Below are positions 44,080 to 53,711 of a DNA stretch of 64,000 bases, one piece after another (positions within the stretch are counted from its first letter, which is position 1; each line of letters opens with the position of its first letter). This stretch comes from CAZBQJ01 sp964494085. Lineage in GTDB: Bacteria > Patescibacteriota > Gracilibacteria > UBA1369. The notes beneath the pieces are model-generated. The model made no database searches. It was not told where the DNA came from and saw nothing but the letters and a program-made list of their open reading frames with translations. Position numbers and translations under genes: made by a program. The stretch covers positions 1-64,000 of the forward strand of contig CAZBQJ010000002.1 in assembly GCA_964494085.1 (NCBI GenBank), in the 5' to 3' direction.

Positions 44080-47000
44080 CTAACTTTGCGACACTTTAAT
44101 CTTCTCGGCAAGCTTCTTTAAGCAATTGTTTAGTTCGTCAACCCACTGAAAACCGAGATCTTCCAGTTTAATCTTCAGTTTATTGCCGGAAATCATCCAA
44201 CGATTGTTGTAATCCAACAGATTCATAATATTTTCCGGTCTCACCAAATTACTCATATGTAGAATAATCTCCTTATCTTTGGTCAAATAAACGCTTTCCG
44301 CTTTCACTCCGACAATACCAGCCGCTTTCGCATGGACTTTCATCTCAATAACCTTAAAGAAGTTCACCACCTCCAATGGTAAAGCACCATGTTCATCTTT
44401 TAATTCATCTTTCATGCTCTGCAAATATTCAACTGAATCAGCGGCGGAAAGCTTCTGATAAACGCCAATTTTATCCTTGATATTGGTGATATAAGAATCA
44501 GGAATAAAGGCGCTGATAGGAATTTCCACCGTTATATCTTCCGGTTCCTCTTCTCGCAACACGCGGCCCGCTTTCAAATCTTCTACAGCCTTATTCAGCA
44601 TACGTATAAAATGGCTCACACCAACTACATTAATCACTCCATGCTGTTTTGCCCCCAATACATCACCCGCTCCTCGAATCTCCAAATCTTTCATGGCAAT
44701 CTGAAAACCGGAGCCCAGTTCTGACGCCTCTACAATCGCTTTCAAACGTTTTTTGGCATCCAGTTTCAGCCTTTGTCCATGATACATAAAGTATGCATAA
44801 GCCTGACGTTTGCTGCGTCCGACACGGCCTCGCAACTGATAAAGCTGTGCCAATCCAAATTTCTCAGCGTTATTTACAATCAAAGTATTGGCATTGGCAA
44901 GATCAATCCCGTTTTCAATAATGGTGGAAGAGACCAGCACATCAAATTTGTGATCTTTGAAAGCCACTATCCGCTCTTCCAAATCGCCTGACCCCAACTG
45001 TCCATGAGCAACTCCAAAACGTGCTTCCGGCACCAAGACCCGAAGTTTCTCCATCAGACTGTCGATAGTCTGTACCCTATTATGTAAGAAGTAGACTTGG
45101 CCGCCGCGGGCAATCTCGTTCAAAATTGCTTCGCGCACCAAACCCAGGGAAAACCGCCTCACTTCCGTGATCACCGGTAATCTGCCCGGCGGCGGCGTCG
45201 TAATCGTAGAAATATCACGCAGCTTGTTTAAAGCAATATTCAAAGTACGCGGAATTGGCGTAGCGGTCATAGTCAAAAAATCCACATCAGATTTAATCTG
45301 CTTGAAAATCTCCTTTTGTTTAACCCCAAACCTCTGCTCTTCATCGACAATTACCAGCCCCAAATCCTTAAATTTAAGGTCTTTCTGAAGTAACCGATGA
45401 GTCCCAATAATAATATCAATCTCTCCTTTTTCCAGTTTTTCCAAAATCTTCTTTTGTTCACCGGCAGTTCGAAAACGCGAAAGCATTTCTACTCGAACAT
45501 TGAAAGGATCCATTCTTTTTTTGAAAGACCGGTAATGTTGATCGGCCAAAATGGTAATTGGGGAGACGACTGCCGTCTGTTTCTTATTCAAAAAAGCCAA
45601 AAAGGCAGCCCGCATCGCCACTTCCGTTTTGCCAAACCCCACATCGCCGCAGATCAGTCTATCCATTGGTATATCTTTGCCCATATCGTCCAAAACATCC
45701 TTACAGGCTCGCAACTGACCCGGAGTTTCTTCATACTCAAAACTCTGAGCAAAGGCCGTCATCAATTTATCATAATAATTGAATTTGACTCCCGGAGCAC
45801 TCTTTCTTTCCGCATAAATAGTCAACAATTCTTTGGCAATCTGTTCAGTCTCTCGTTTAATTTTCTTGGTAATTGTGTGCCATTCAGCAGATCCTAATCT
45901 GGTTAATTTGGGAGGATTCTCATCAGCACCAATAAATTTATTTACTTTATCAGCCTGATCAATAGGAACAAACAACTGATCGTTCTCGGCATAACCGATT
46001 TTTAGATATTCTTTGGTTAAATCATCAATTTTTCTCTGCTCCAACCCAAGGAACAAGCCAATCCCATGATCCACATGAACCACATAATCTCCGGTTTTAA
46101 GGCTGGCCAAAAAGTCCATAAAGACCTTCTGATTGACCGCTCTTTTCTTTTCTTCTTGCAATGAAGAAAGATCTCGATCAGAAATCACCATCAATTTGAT
46201 TTCCGGGTTTTGGAAAGCCTGAGGAAGATGATCGTCCTTTTCACCCTCGACTAAAAATATTCTGAAATGTCCATAGCCCAGTTGGCTCAGATCATCGTTA
46301 TAAGCCAAGTTATTTTCCGCCAATACAGAGCGGATCTCCTCCAGATGCTTAGTGAAAAAAATAATGTTCCAATTATCTTTAATTTTTTCTTTAAAATCAT
46401 TTACCAAATCATAAACTCCCCGATATTTCAGTACCGACAGATAATGTAAGTGTAAATGTCTCGATTCATCCTCATTAAAAGTAACAAAACTAATCACTTG
46501 ATGACGGCTGTAAACCTCATTAAAGCTGGCATTCCAGTCTTCATAAAATTCATCATATATCTCTAAATCATCTTCAACAATCAAGTTATCTTTCCGAAAA
46601 GCATCCAATAACAATCTTTCAGATTCCTCAAACATCACCGGCCAGATTTCCAGCTTTTTCAAATCATCCAAAGTGTCCTTTTCCAAACTATCTTGATCAT
46701 AGCTTTCCAGGCTTTCAACAGTATCAAACCCCAAATTCACCCTGACTGGATATTGAGAATTTACCGGGAATATGGATAAAGTATCACCTGCTCGAAAATA
46801 CGATCCTCTCTGTAAATAAGAGTCGTCCGACAATTCATATCCTCTGGCAATCAGGCTTTCATAAAAACTCATCAGAGTCATATCTTTACCCTTTTCCAGC
46901 ACAACTTTTGCACTATCCAGCCATCCCAGATCAGGGATTCGTTTTAGCAATTCGAAATATGGGATAACCAGAAACCTTCGACTTTCAGATTTTATAATCG

Positions 47001-47349
47001 CCAAAAGCTCCATTACCTTCATCCGTCTCATTCTCTCCACTTTACTGGCAGATAGAACATCGATCTTTGAATCAAAAGACCTGGCACTCATATTACTCCA
47101 AAGTTCCAAATCTCTCACCACTAAATCTACATCAGCATGATTATTGACGATCCAAACCCCACCATGGATTCTTTTCTGATCCCTCATTACATCCACAACA
47201 GTAAAGACTTTTGAGGAAGTGTTGGTAGATCCCGAAACGCTGAAAGTCTTCTTATTCTCAAACAAGTCTAAAAACCGTGCATTGAGCACAGTAGGCAAAA
47301 AACGCATCAAATTATTTAATTTGCTCATCTGATTCTTACCGAATACCAT
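44080..47349 (-). CDS. mfd: transcription-repair coupling factor Mfd
   Basis: This protein has 1089 residues, near the usual 1150. The N-terminal UvrB-homology region is divergent. The RNA-polymerase-interacting CarD-like domain is clear (LKTGDYVVHVDHGIGLFLGL). The translocase has Walker A GDVGFGKTEVA, DEEQ box VIVDEEQRFGVKQKE, motif III TATPIPRTLN and motif VI region QLRGRVGRSKRQAYAY. The C-terminal TRCF domain ends the protein. It strips stalled RNA polymerase and recruits UvrA. It lies 24 bp downstream of dnaN on the same strand. A second in-frame ATG at 47328 is possible. Confidence 0.96.
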   Translation of the reverse strand: MVFGKNQMSKLNNLMRFLPTVLNARFLDLFENKKTFSVSGSTNTSSKVFTVVDVMRDQKRIHGGVWIVNNHADVDLVVRDLELWSNMSARSFDSKIDVLSASKVERMRRMKVMELLAIIKSESRRFLVIPYFELLKRIPDLGWLDSAKVVLEKGKDMTLMSFYESLIARGYELSDDSYLQRGSYFRAGDTLSIFPVNSQYPVRVNLGFDTVESLESYDQDSLEKDTLDDLKKLEIWPVMFEESERLLLDAFRKDNLIVEDDLEIYDEFYEDWNASFNEVYSRHQVISFVTFNEDESRHLHLHYLSVLKYRGVYDLVNDFKEKIKDNWNIIFFTKHLEEIRSVLAENNLAYNDDLSQLGYGHFRIFLVEGEKDDHLPQAFQNPEIKLMVISDRDLSSLQEEKKRAVNQKVFMDFLASLKTGDYVVHVDHGIGLFLGLEQRKIDDLTKEYLKIGYAENDQLFVPIDQADKVNKFIGADENPPKLTRLGSAEWHTITKKIKRETEQIAKELLTIYAERKSAPGVKFNYYDKLMTAFAQSFEYEETPGQLRACKDVLDDMGKDIPMDRLICGDVGFGKTEVAMRAAFLAFLNKKQTAVVSPITILADQHYRSFKKRMDPFNVRVEMLSRFRTAGEQKKILEKLEKGEIDIIIGTHRLLQKDLKFKDLGLVIVDEEQRFGVKQKEIFKQIKSDVDFLTMTATPIPRTLNIALNKLRDISTITTPPPGRLPVITEVRRFSLGLVREAILNEIARGGQVYFLHNRVQTIDSLMEKLRVLVPEARFGVAHGQLGSGDLEERIVAFKDHKFDVLVSSTIIENGIDLANANTLIVNNAEKFGLAQLYQLRGRVGRSKRQAYAYFMYHGQRLKLDAKKRLKAIVEASELGSGFQIAMKDLEIRGAGDVLGAKQHGVINVVGVSHFIRMLNKAVEDLKAGRVLREEEPEDITVEIPISAFIPDSYITNIKDKIGVYQKLSAADSVEYLQSMKDELKDEHGALPLEVVNFFKVIEMKVHAKAAGIVGVKAESVYLTKDKEIILHMSNLVRPENIMNLLDYNNRWMISGNKLKIKLEDLGFQWVDELNNCLKKLAEKIKVSQS

Positions 47350-47372
47350 TTTTCAACTCTCTACACCCTTAA

Positions 47373-48485
47373 TTATATCTTAAGTGGCATAATGATGTAC
47401 ATATAAGTCTTTTCAGACTCCTTGGTTATCTTAATTACAGCAGGTGACAGCTTATCGTCAAGCTCAATTGTCACTTCGTCGGCCTGGATAAAATTCAGGG
47501 CATCCAATAAATACTGTGAATTTAAAGCGATTTTATTGTCCTCACCTTCTACTTTCCCGGATATTTCCGCCTTTTCTTCACCAACTTTTGTTTCATCAGT
47601 CGAAACAGTCAGTTTCCCATCATTAGTCACAGAACATTTGATGTTATTATTATTTTCACGGGCAAACAAAGCCACTCTACGCACAACCAAGGACAATTCA
47701 TCGGTCTTTACATCCACCTTGGTTTTACTGGATTTGGGAATTATTTTCTCATAATCCGGGAATTTCCCTTCAATCAAACGGGAAATCATTCTGGTATCAC
47801 CCATCGCAAAAAGAATCTGATTTTTGGATACCGTAATCTCAACATCTTCAGCATTGGCTTTAGCAATAATTTTACCTAATTCCACCACAGTACGAGCTGG
47901 TACTATCGCCTGCAAATCAAAATCTACCGGTTCTTTTAAAGGAATCTTTTTTTCCGCCAAACGATAACTGTCCGTGGCCACCAATTTCAAAGAAGCTTTA
48001 TTCAAATCAAATAAAATCCCCGACAAAACCGGTCTGGCTGTATTTGAAGCGGCGGCAAAAACCGTTTGAGCAATAGCCAAATCCAAATCTTTTCTGGCCA
48101 CCACAAAAATTTGATCCTTGCTGACAGTGGGAATCATCGGGAATTCATCAGCAGAAATCCCTTTGATCTTGGTTTGAGAGCTGGGAGATTTAATCTGCAA
48201 AGTATTGGTTTCATCTACAAACATTTCTACTTTCTCGTCTTTTAAAAGTGAGACATAACTGATTAACAATTTAGCGGGAACCGTAATTGCTCCTTCAGCT
48301 TTCACTTCAGCCGGAAAAAAACATTGAATGGCAATCTCCAGGTTGGTCCCGGCAAAGTTCAACTTACTCCCTTCCGCTCTCATTAAAACATTATTTAATA
48401 CCGGCAAAGTAGTATTCTGATTGATAGCTTTTCCCACAATATTCAAGGCTGCATCTAGATCTGCCTGAGCGCAAACAACTTTCAT
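47373..48485 (-). CDS. dnaN: DNA polymerase III beta subunit (sliding clamp)
   Basis: This 370-residue protein has the expected length and three-domain pattern. The start is MKVVCAQADLDAALNIVGKA, a central RPVLSGILFDL segment and LVATDSYRLAEKKI are typical, and the C-terminus is YMYIIMPLKI, which shapes the peptide-binding groove. It forms the ring that tethers polymerase to DNA. It has its own promoter. The usual neighbour dnaA is not in the window. The gene orientation flips immediately upstream. Confidence 0.96.
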   Translation of the reverse strand: MKVVCAQADLDAALNIVGKAINQNTTLPVLNNVLMRAEGSKLNFAGTNLEIAIQCFFPAEVKAEGAITVPAKLLISYVSLLKDEKVEMFVDETNTLQIKSPSSQTKIKGISADEFPMIPTVSKDQIFVVARKDLDLAIAQTVFAAASNTARPVLSGILFDLNKASLKLVATDSYRLAEKKIPLKEPVDFDLQAIVPARTVVELGKIIAKANAEDVEITVSKNQILFAMGDTRMISRLIEGKFPDYEKIIPKSSKTKVDVKTDELSLVVRRVALFARENNNNIKCSVTNDGKLTVSTDETKVGEEKAEISGKVEGEDNKIALNSQYLLDALNFIQADEVTIELDDKLSPAVIKITKESEKTYMYIIMPLKI

Positions 48486-48516
48486 ACGGATAATTTAAAT
48501 TCTTTTTAGCCTGCCC

Positions 48517-48549
48517 ATTATAACCAGCATTCTCCAGCTTTCAAGCTGG
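48517..48549 (-). promoter_or_regulatory. dnaN promoter with inverted repeat over the -35 box
   Basis: The minus strand reads TTGAAA (48539-48544), 16 bp, then TATAAT (48517-48522). A perfect inverted repeat CCAGCTT-TC-AAGCTGG (48534-48549) is centred on the -35 hexamer, a typical place for a repressor site. Confidence 0.65.
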
Positions 48550-48589
48550 CTTCCCTTATTTCCACTTTTCAACATGACCAAACTCCCTG

Positions 48590-48796
48590 TTAGTAATCTT
48601 AATAGTTCTTAAATTTATTTAACTTGTAGATGTAGAGGGGGATTTACTTTTTCCAGATAAGCTGTTCCGGAATGTTTATAACTTTTGAATATACTTCTGC
48701 TCCAAATATATTTACTATAGCCACAGCAATACTCTCCCCACTAAACATTTGTTCAGATGTCCAAAAGAGTGACATTTGTTCAAAAGCTGTGGAAAA
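48590..48796. other. gap between dnaN and VKOR: AT-rich tract, direct repeats and DnaA-like boxes
   Basis: The gap 48486-48830 has no convincing gene. It holds an AT-rich stretch (48590-48632), an exact 11-bp direct repeat ACATTTGTTCA at 48745-48755 and 48772-48782 (27-bp period), a DnaA-like box TTTTCCACA on the minus strand (48788-48796) and a weaker ATAGCCACA (48717-48725). Genes point away on both sides. These are traits of a replication origin but are few. A 43-codon minus frame (48644-48775) exists without other support. Confidence 0.35.
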
Positions 48797-48830
48797 GTCA
48801 TGCAAAACTATCTTCAAACCCAACCCACTT

Positions 48831-49520
48831 ATGAACTCCTTTACCCTACTCAGTTCAAAACAAAAAAAGTTATACACTGTCATACTCCTTTTAAGCCTTG
48901 CTGCTCTGGTTATTACAGGGTTTCTAATTTGGCTGCATTTTAAACCCGCCGAACAAGGCAGTTTTTGCAATATTAGTGATTATTGGAATTGTGATCGTAT
49001 CAATCAAAGCACCTTCGCCGAATTGTTTGGCATTCCCATGGCCTTTCTGGGGTTTGGTTTTTATGCTTTCCTGTCACTGCTAATTATCGCTATTCTGAAA
49101 AACTACCCTTTTTCTAACTGGACCGGATTTATCACCGGTAAATGGTTCTTCGGATTAACTGTTCTTTTTGCCATCTTGGCTTCGCTCTTCCTAATTAGCC
49201 AAGAAGCTCCTTATCTCCGTCAGCTGATCGTTTGGGGAGTACTTAGAAACGTCCTCTTTGCTGCAGGCTTTTTATGGATTTTCGTCAAGTTTCGGAATAA
49301 TAACGACTTACGAACCAGATTTACTGCCTGGTTAGCCGTTTTGACTTTATTTGGAGTCAATTTTTCGCTATACTTAACAGATATAGAACTTTTTGTCCTA
49401 AAAGGGATTTGCATCTTCTGTCTGGCGCAACAGGTTCTGATCATTATTATCGCAGCGTTAAATCTTTACGAATTAAAACAACTACAAAATGGCTCCTCAG
49501 CCACAACTAGTCAATCCTGA
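48831..49520 (+). CDS. vitamin K epoxide reductase (VKOR) family protein
   Basis: This protein has about 229 residues from the ATG at 48831; a longer frame from 48672 would add non-membrane sequence. Four to five membrane helices carry the VKOR cysteines: a loop pair in FCNISDYWNCDRINQSTFAE, with the conserved serine/threonine region and FGIPMAFLG, and the redox CxxC in GICIFCLAQQ. VKOR regenerates oxidant for disulfide formation outside the membrane, using quinone in known cases. No DsbA-like thioredoxin domain is fused. Its substrates may include the cysteine-containing surface proteins. The next gene overlaps its end by 32 nt. Confidence 0.88.
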   Translation: MNSFTLLSSKQKKLYTVILLLSLAALVITGFLIWLHFKPAEQGSFCNISDYWNCDRINQSTFAELFGIPMAFLGFGFYAFLSLLIIAILKNYPFSNWTGFITGKWFFGLTVLFAILASLFLISQEAPYLRQLIVWGVLRNVLFAAGFLWIFVKFRNNNDLRTRFTAWLAVLTLFGVNFSLYLTDIELFVLKGICIFCLAQQVLIIIIAALNLYELKQLQNGSSATTSQS

Positions 49521-50484
49521 ATCCTGGGAACAAAAAGAAGTCCAAATCCGTCTGGAACGGGCCGAAGAGTTTGCTAAATTAACACCACAAGAACAACAAA
49601 AAACCCTCGATCAAGAAAAAATTAAATTTCATCAAGAGCAAACCAAGGCCAGAGAAAATTTAGGGTATAAAAAGTTTGAATCCACCCATCCCGATCTAGC
49701 CAGAACCAAAGAAGAGGCTAGACAAAAAGCCGATGAGTTGGCCAAATTTGAAAAAAATCTAGATCAGAAAAATAAAAAGGAGGGTTTAAAAGAAAAACCG
49801 GAGGATCTCGATCTAAAACGTTTTAAAGAAATCCTTACCGCAGCTGAAGAAAATATCACCAAGCGAAAAAGCTTCGAATTCCAGAGTATTGACCTGGACA
49901 ATAAAGGTCAACGCGTGACACATCAGGCTTTTATGACCAAGTTACTCGATCACTCTCAAAAGAATGAGGATTTGACGGCGGGCCAAATTTGGCAAAGAAT
50001 TGAACAAAAGGCGGCTCTACCTACTCAAATAAGCTTGCAAATTGAAGTCGATATGGGGGAAGACAAAGGTAATCACTTGGGCTTAACCAATTTGAGGTTG
50101 GAAGTATCTTTGGCTTCATTGTTGGATGGGCATTTCCTGGAAAAATTGACCAATTTTACCAATATGGTCTTTTTCGCAGCGGAACTTCATCATCGTCAAG
50201 GACAGGCTGAGCAAAAAAAACCGCTTCCTCCGGAACCTGATAAAAATGCGGCAGCCAAGGTTGATCAAACTACTGTCCAAGCCGCCGCACCATTTGGGTT
50301 AACCAGTCTAGTCACTAACGGCAGTATTTTACCGTCTATCGGTGCTTTCCAAGCAGGTCAAACGACGGCTGCCGCATTTTCCTTTAATCAAGGTGCAGTC
50401 TGGGGAACCTTTGACACTCAAAAGGTTCCTGCAAATCCTCGGGAATTACAGGAAGCTTATGATAAATTAACCGCCGACAAATAA
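49489..50484 (+). CDS. charged coiled-coil protein, unknown function
   Basis: This is a 331-residue protein. The first 125 residues are almost entirely Lys/Glu/Gln/Leu-rich helix (EEARQKADELAKFEKNLDQK), followed by a more globular middle (ISLQIEVDMGEDKGN). The end is Ala/Thr/Phe-rich and low in charge. There is no signal peptide or membrane helix. Its start overlaps the VKOR gene by 32 nt, and the patatin-like gene follows after 5 bp, so it is probably co-transcribed with both. I do not recognise a family. Confidence 0.62.
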   Translation: MAPQPQLVNPESWEQKEVQIRLERAEEFAKLTPQEQQKTLDQEKIKFHQEQTKARENLGYKKFESTHPDLARTKEEARQKADELAKFEKNLDQKNKKEGLKEKPEDLDLKRFKEILTAAEENITKRKSFEFQSIDLDNKGQRVTHQAFMTKLLDHSQKNEDLTAGQIWQRIEQKAALPTQISLQIEVDMGEDKGNHLGLTNLRLEVSLASLLDGHFLEKLTNFTNMVFFAAELHHRQGQAEQKKPLPPEPDKNAAAKVDQTTVQAAAPFGLTSLVTNGSILPSIGAFQAGQTTAAAFSFNQGAVWGTFDTQKVPANPRELQEAYDKLTADK

Positions 50485-50489
50485 CCCTT

Positions 50490-51446
50490 ATGTCTAAAAC
50501 ACCTCAATCAGTCGGAAAAGCTGGTGATCGACCCATTGTTAATGGGGAGGTTTATCCTCGTATAGGACTGGCTTTAGGCTCAGGCGCTTCTAAAGCGATC
50601 TGCCAGTTTGGGCTAATCAAAAGGTTTCATCAAAAAAAGATTCCTGTCAGTTATGTTATTGGGTCCAGTATGGGAGCTATTATCGCCGGGGTTTATGCTC
50701 TGGGACTGGATGTGGACTTGGCCGTAGAGAAGGCGATGCGCTATGCCGAAGCCACCAACATTAACAATCTCACCAATTTTAACATCTTTCACGAAAGCAT
50801 TTATAAAAAGGATTTTACCGATAATCTCCTGAAAGAACTATTCGCCGATTTTACCTTTGAAGAATGCAAGATTCCACTTGCCGTGACCGCTGTCGACCTG
50901 GAGTCGGGTAAAGTTGTCCTATTAAATAAAGGGCCATTGGTAACCGCCATTCGCGCTTCCACCTCAATCCCGGGTATTTTTGAACCGGTCTTGCTGGATG
51001 GTAAATACCTGGTTGATGGTGGTTTGTTGGAAGATTGCCCGATCAGTTCCTTACGTCAAATTGGAGATTGCGATATTATCATCGGTTCTTTCATTCAGGA
51101 TGAACAAAGTCGACAAAATATTTCCGGCTACATTTATGAAAAATTTTACCCTCACAAAATTAAAACCAATTTTTTCCAAAAAGAACTGAAAAGAATCAAA
51201 ACCGATTTGCGTTTACTGGGCACAATTATACTGCGATCAGTTGATATACTCCGCACAGAATTGTGGAAATATAGAGTTGCCGAGTCCAAGCCCGATCTAC
51301 TGATTGATCTGAATATAGAAAAAGTGGAACTTTTTGACTATCAAAAAACCAAAGAGCTGGTTCAAATGGGAGAAAAAGCTTTCGACAAAAATTATCAGAC
51401 ACTTTTGGACATAATTGAGAAGAAAAAGAAAGAGTTGAACGGTTAG
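50490..51446 (+). CDS. patatin-like phospholipase (RssA/NTE family)
   Basis: This 318-residue protein has a patatin fold with an oxyanion loop LALGSGASKAICQFG, a nucleophile elbow GSSMG (GxSxG) and the dyad aspartate in VDGGLLEDCPI. The oxyanion loop usually reads GGGGARG. Here two glycines are Ser and the Arg is Lys, while the Ser-Asp dyad is intact. Family members hydrolyse phospholipids or neutral lipids. It is soluble, with no signal peptide. It lies 5 bp after the coiled-coil gene and before a lipoprotein gene. Confidence 0.87.
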   Translation: MSKTPQSVGKAGDRPIVNGEVYPRIGLALGSGASKAICQFGLIKRFHQKKIPVSYVIGSSMGAIIAGVYALGLDVDLAVEKAMRYAEATNINNLTNFNIFHESIYKKDFTDNLLKELFADFTFEECKIPLAVTAVDLESGKVVLLNKGPLVTAIRASTSIPGIFEPVLLDGKYLVDGGLLEDCPISSLRQIGDCDIIIGSFIQDEQSRQNISGYIYEKFYPHKIKTNFFQKELKRIKTDLRLLGTIILRSVDILRTELWKYRVAESKPDLLIDLNIEKVELFDYQKTKELVQMGEKAFDKNYQTLLDIIEKKKKELNG

Positions 51447-51510
51447 AGTAATAATGTTAATTTATACAGGCTGCATATACATAGGCATGCTTAACATTAA
51501 CAAACAAAAA

Positions 51511-52158
51511 ATGTCTTCCAATTTCAGATTAGCAATAATGCTTTCTTTATCAGCCTTTCTTTTTGCGGCTTGTCAAAGCGACTTCGGCAATCTTTATGGT
51601 TATGATTTTAAAACGGCCAAAATTTCTTATCAGATCACCGGTTCCAGCGTCGGTCAAAGCGAAGTCCTGGTCAAGGGTGAAATGAAGAAAATCCACAACC
51701 AAATTACCCAAACCAAAGTTGATGGGAGTAGCCAAAAAATCGACACTATATTGATTCAGAATGGAGATAAGCTTTACAGTCTGGATCCAGCTACCAAGAC
51801 CGGCTCAATGACTACGCAACCTTTCTATGCGGAATTAAAACAATTACCGCCGGAACAGCGCCAACAACGAATGATTACCGAAGCTATCCGTGATAACCGC
51901 TCCCCTGAAGAGCAGCAACAGAACCCGCTCAAGCCTCAGCAATCAGAACGAATTGCCGGCCAATCCTGTGACCTCTACGTCATCGGCGCAAACCTTCAAA
52001 CCTGCCTCTGGCAGGGAATCCCCCTGAAGGCCATCGCTTCACTGCCTGATTATGGTATTACAACTGAAACAACTGCTACCAGTATTGAACTGAATCAGGA
52101 TATTTCAGACAGTGAATTTGATGTCCCTCAGGACTATCAAATTACTGAATTAAACTAA
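51511..52158 (+). CDS. lipoprotein, unknown function
   Basis: This protein has about 215 residues from the ATG at 51511, which gives a normal type II signal peptide with lipobox FAAC; upstream ATGs at 51454 and 51487 would place a polar stretch before it. The mature part has beta-type sequence early (AKISYQITGSSVGQSEVLVK), a Gln/Arg-rich helix in the middle and two cysteines (SCDLYV, QTCLW). It resembles generic secreted beta-barrel-like carriers, but I cannot name a family. Its stop overlaps the RNase Y start by one base (TAATG). Confidence 0.7.
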   Translation: MSSNFRLAIMLSLSAFLFAACQSDFGNLYGYDFKTAKISYQITGSSVGQSEVLVKGEMKKIHNQITQTKVDGSSQKIDTILIQNGDKLYSLDPATKTGSMTTQPFYAELKQLPPEQRQQRMITEAIRDNRSPEEQQQNPLKPQQSERIAGQSCDLYVIGANLQTCLWQGIPLKAIASLPDYGITTETTATSIELNQDISDSEFDVPQDYQITELN

Positions 52159-53711
52159 TGCTTTTAGTTTTCCAAATTATCGCGGTTGCAGTCTTCGGTT
52201 TATTGGCCTGGCTGACCTTTTCGCTTGTGCAGGTAAAATCCGGAGTCAATTTAGCTGATTTTAAAAAAAAATCAGAACAAGCCTTAAAAGCGGCTCAAGC
52301 CGAAAGCAAAGAATTTCAACAAAAATCCCAGGAACAGATTAAACGCTCACAAAACTCTTTTAATGAATTGGAGAAACGTTATCAAAACCAGCACCAGAAG
52401 AGTGAAAAGGCCATCCTGCAATTAGCGGAAAAAGCTACTCAAAAAGATCAAATCAACCAAAAACTCCAAACTGAACTCGAAGGAATCCAGCTGGAAATAG
52501 TTAAATTAGAGAGTGAAATTGCCGGTCAAAAAAAGGAAGTAGTGCCTTTATTGGCTAAAATTTCTGGACAAACCATCGATAGAGTCAAAGCCGATCTCCA
52601 AAATGATCTGGCCAATGACTTGGAGTTGGCCAATGAAACCAGAGTCAGTAAAATTATTGAATATACCAAAGAAAACGCTCCCGCTATCGCTCAAAACATG
52701 CTGATTGAATCAATTCATCGGTATAGCGCTCCTACTTCTATCGAGAAGAAAAGTTTGATTATTCCCATAAACCGTAATGACACCAAAGTTAAAATTATTG
52801 GCAAAAACCTGGAAATCCTGGCTTTCCTGGAAGATGAGTTGGGAGTCGATATCGTTTTTGATGATTCCAAGCCCGGCATTTCCATTTCACATTTTGAGTT
52901 GGTCAAAAAGCATATTGCCCGAGAAACCATCTTGAAACTGATCAAGGATAATGTAGTCAATTTGGAAGTCGCCCAAAAGAGGTTGGCTGAAGCCAAAATA
53001 GAAACCAAAGCTCTACTCGTCGAAATCGGGAACAAAATAGTGTCAAAGCTGGATCTCGAATACCGTAATTTCCCCGCAGATTTCAAAGAAATTCTGGGCA
53101 GACTCAAGTATCGCACAAGTTATGGACAAAATATCCTCAAACATTGCTTTGAAGTCGGTTACTTCACATTATTACTCGGCAATGAACTCGGTTTAAATGA
53201 AGAAGTTTGTAAAATCGGCGGGTTTTTCCATGATTTGGGTAAAGCTATCGATCAGGAGGATGGCCGACCTCATGATGTATTGACCAAGGAAATTATGGAG
53301 CGTTTCGGAATTTTTTCTTGGGAAGAAATCCATGCGGCCTGGACACATCACGATGCTATTCCTATTGAAACCTCCGAAGCCTTCTTGGTGAAAGCCGGTG
53401 ACGCCATCTCTGCAGGTCGTCCCGGGGCGCGCCAAGAAACTATTGAAAAATATTTAGCCCGCGTCATGGCTATCGAAGGAATTGCCAATTCCTATGAAGG
53501 TGTCCATAAAACTTATGCGATTTCTGGTGGTCGTGAATTGAGAGTCCTGGTCGATCCCAAGCGCTTAGGAGACAGCAATCTCCCTGAATTAGCCAACGAA
53601 ATCGCCCGAGAAATCGAAAATAATGTCGCTTATCCAGGTCAAATTAGGGTGAATATAATCCGTCGTATCCAACAGACTCGAACCATCAAGGATAAAACTA
53701 AAAAAGCTTAA
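52158..53711 (+). CDS. rny: ribonuclease Y
   Basis: This 517-residue protein is close to the family length of about 520. An N-terminal membrane helix (1-22), a long coiled coil (about 30-150), a KH domain and an HD domain are in the expected order. The HD motif reads GGFFHDLGKAID, followed by WTHHDAIP and SAGRPGARQETIEKYLARV. The C-terminal AYPGQIRVNIIRRIQQTR is typical. In the KH domain the usual GREG loop is GKNL, so the second glycine of GxxG is missing. RNase Y initiates mRNA decay at the membrane. It is followed directly by the TrxB-like gene. Confidence 0.94.
   Translation: MLLVFQIIAVAVFGLLAWLTFSLVQVKSGVNLADFKKKSEQALKAAQAESKEFQQKSQEQIKRSQNSFNELEKRYQNQHQKSEKAILQLAEKATQKDQINQKLQTELEGIQLEIVKLESEIAGQKKEVVPLLAKISGQTIDRVKADLQNDLANDLELANETRVSKIIEYTKENAPAIAQNMLIESIHRYSAPTSIEKKSLIIPINRNDTKVKIIGKNLEILAFLEDELGVDIVFDDSKPGISISHFELVKKHIARETILKLIKDNVVNLEVAQKRLAEAKIETKALLVEIGNKIVSKLDLEYRNFPADFKEILGRLKYRTSYGQNILKHCFEVGYFTLLLGNELGLNEEVCKIGGFFHDLGKAIDQEDGRPHDVLTKEIMERFGIFSWEEIHAAWTHHDAIPIETSEAFLVKAGDAISAGRPGARQETIEKYLARVMAIEGIANSYEGVHKTYAISGGRELRVLVDPKRLGDSNLPELANEIAREIENNVAYPGQIRVNIIRRIQQTRTIKDKTKKA

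Noticed and set aside
48644..48970. Minus-strand gene between dnaN and VKOR
   Set aside because: It would overlap the VKOR coding region antisense and has no start signals. The 43-codon C-terminal part alone has too little support.
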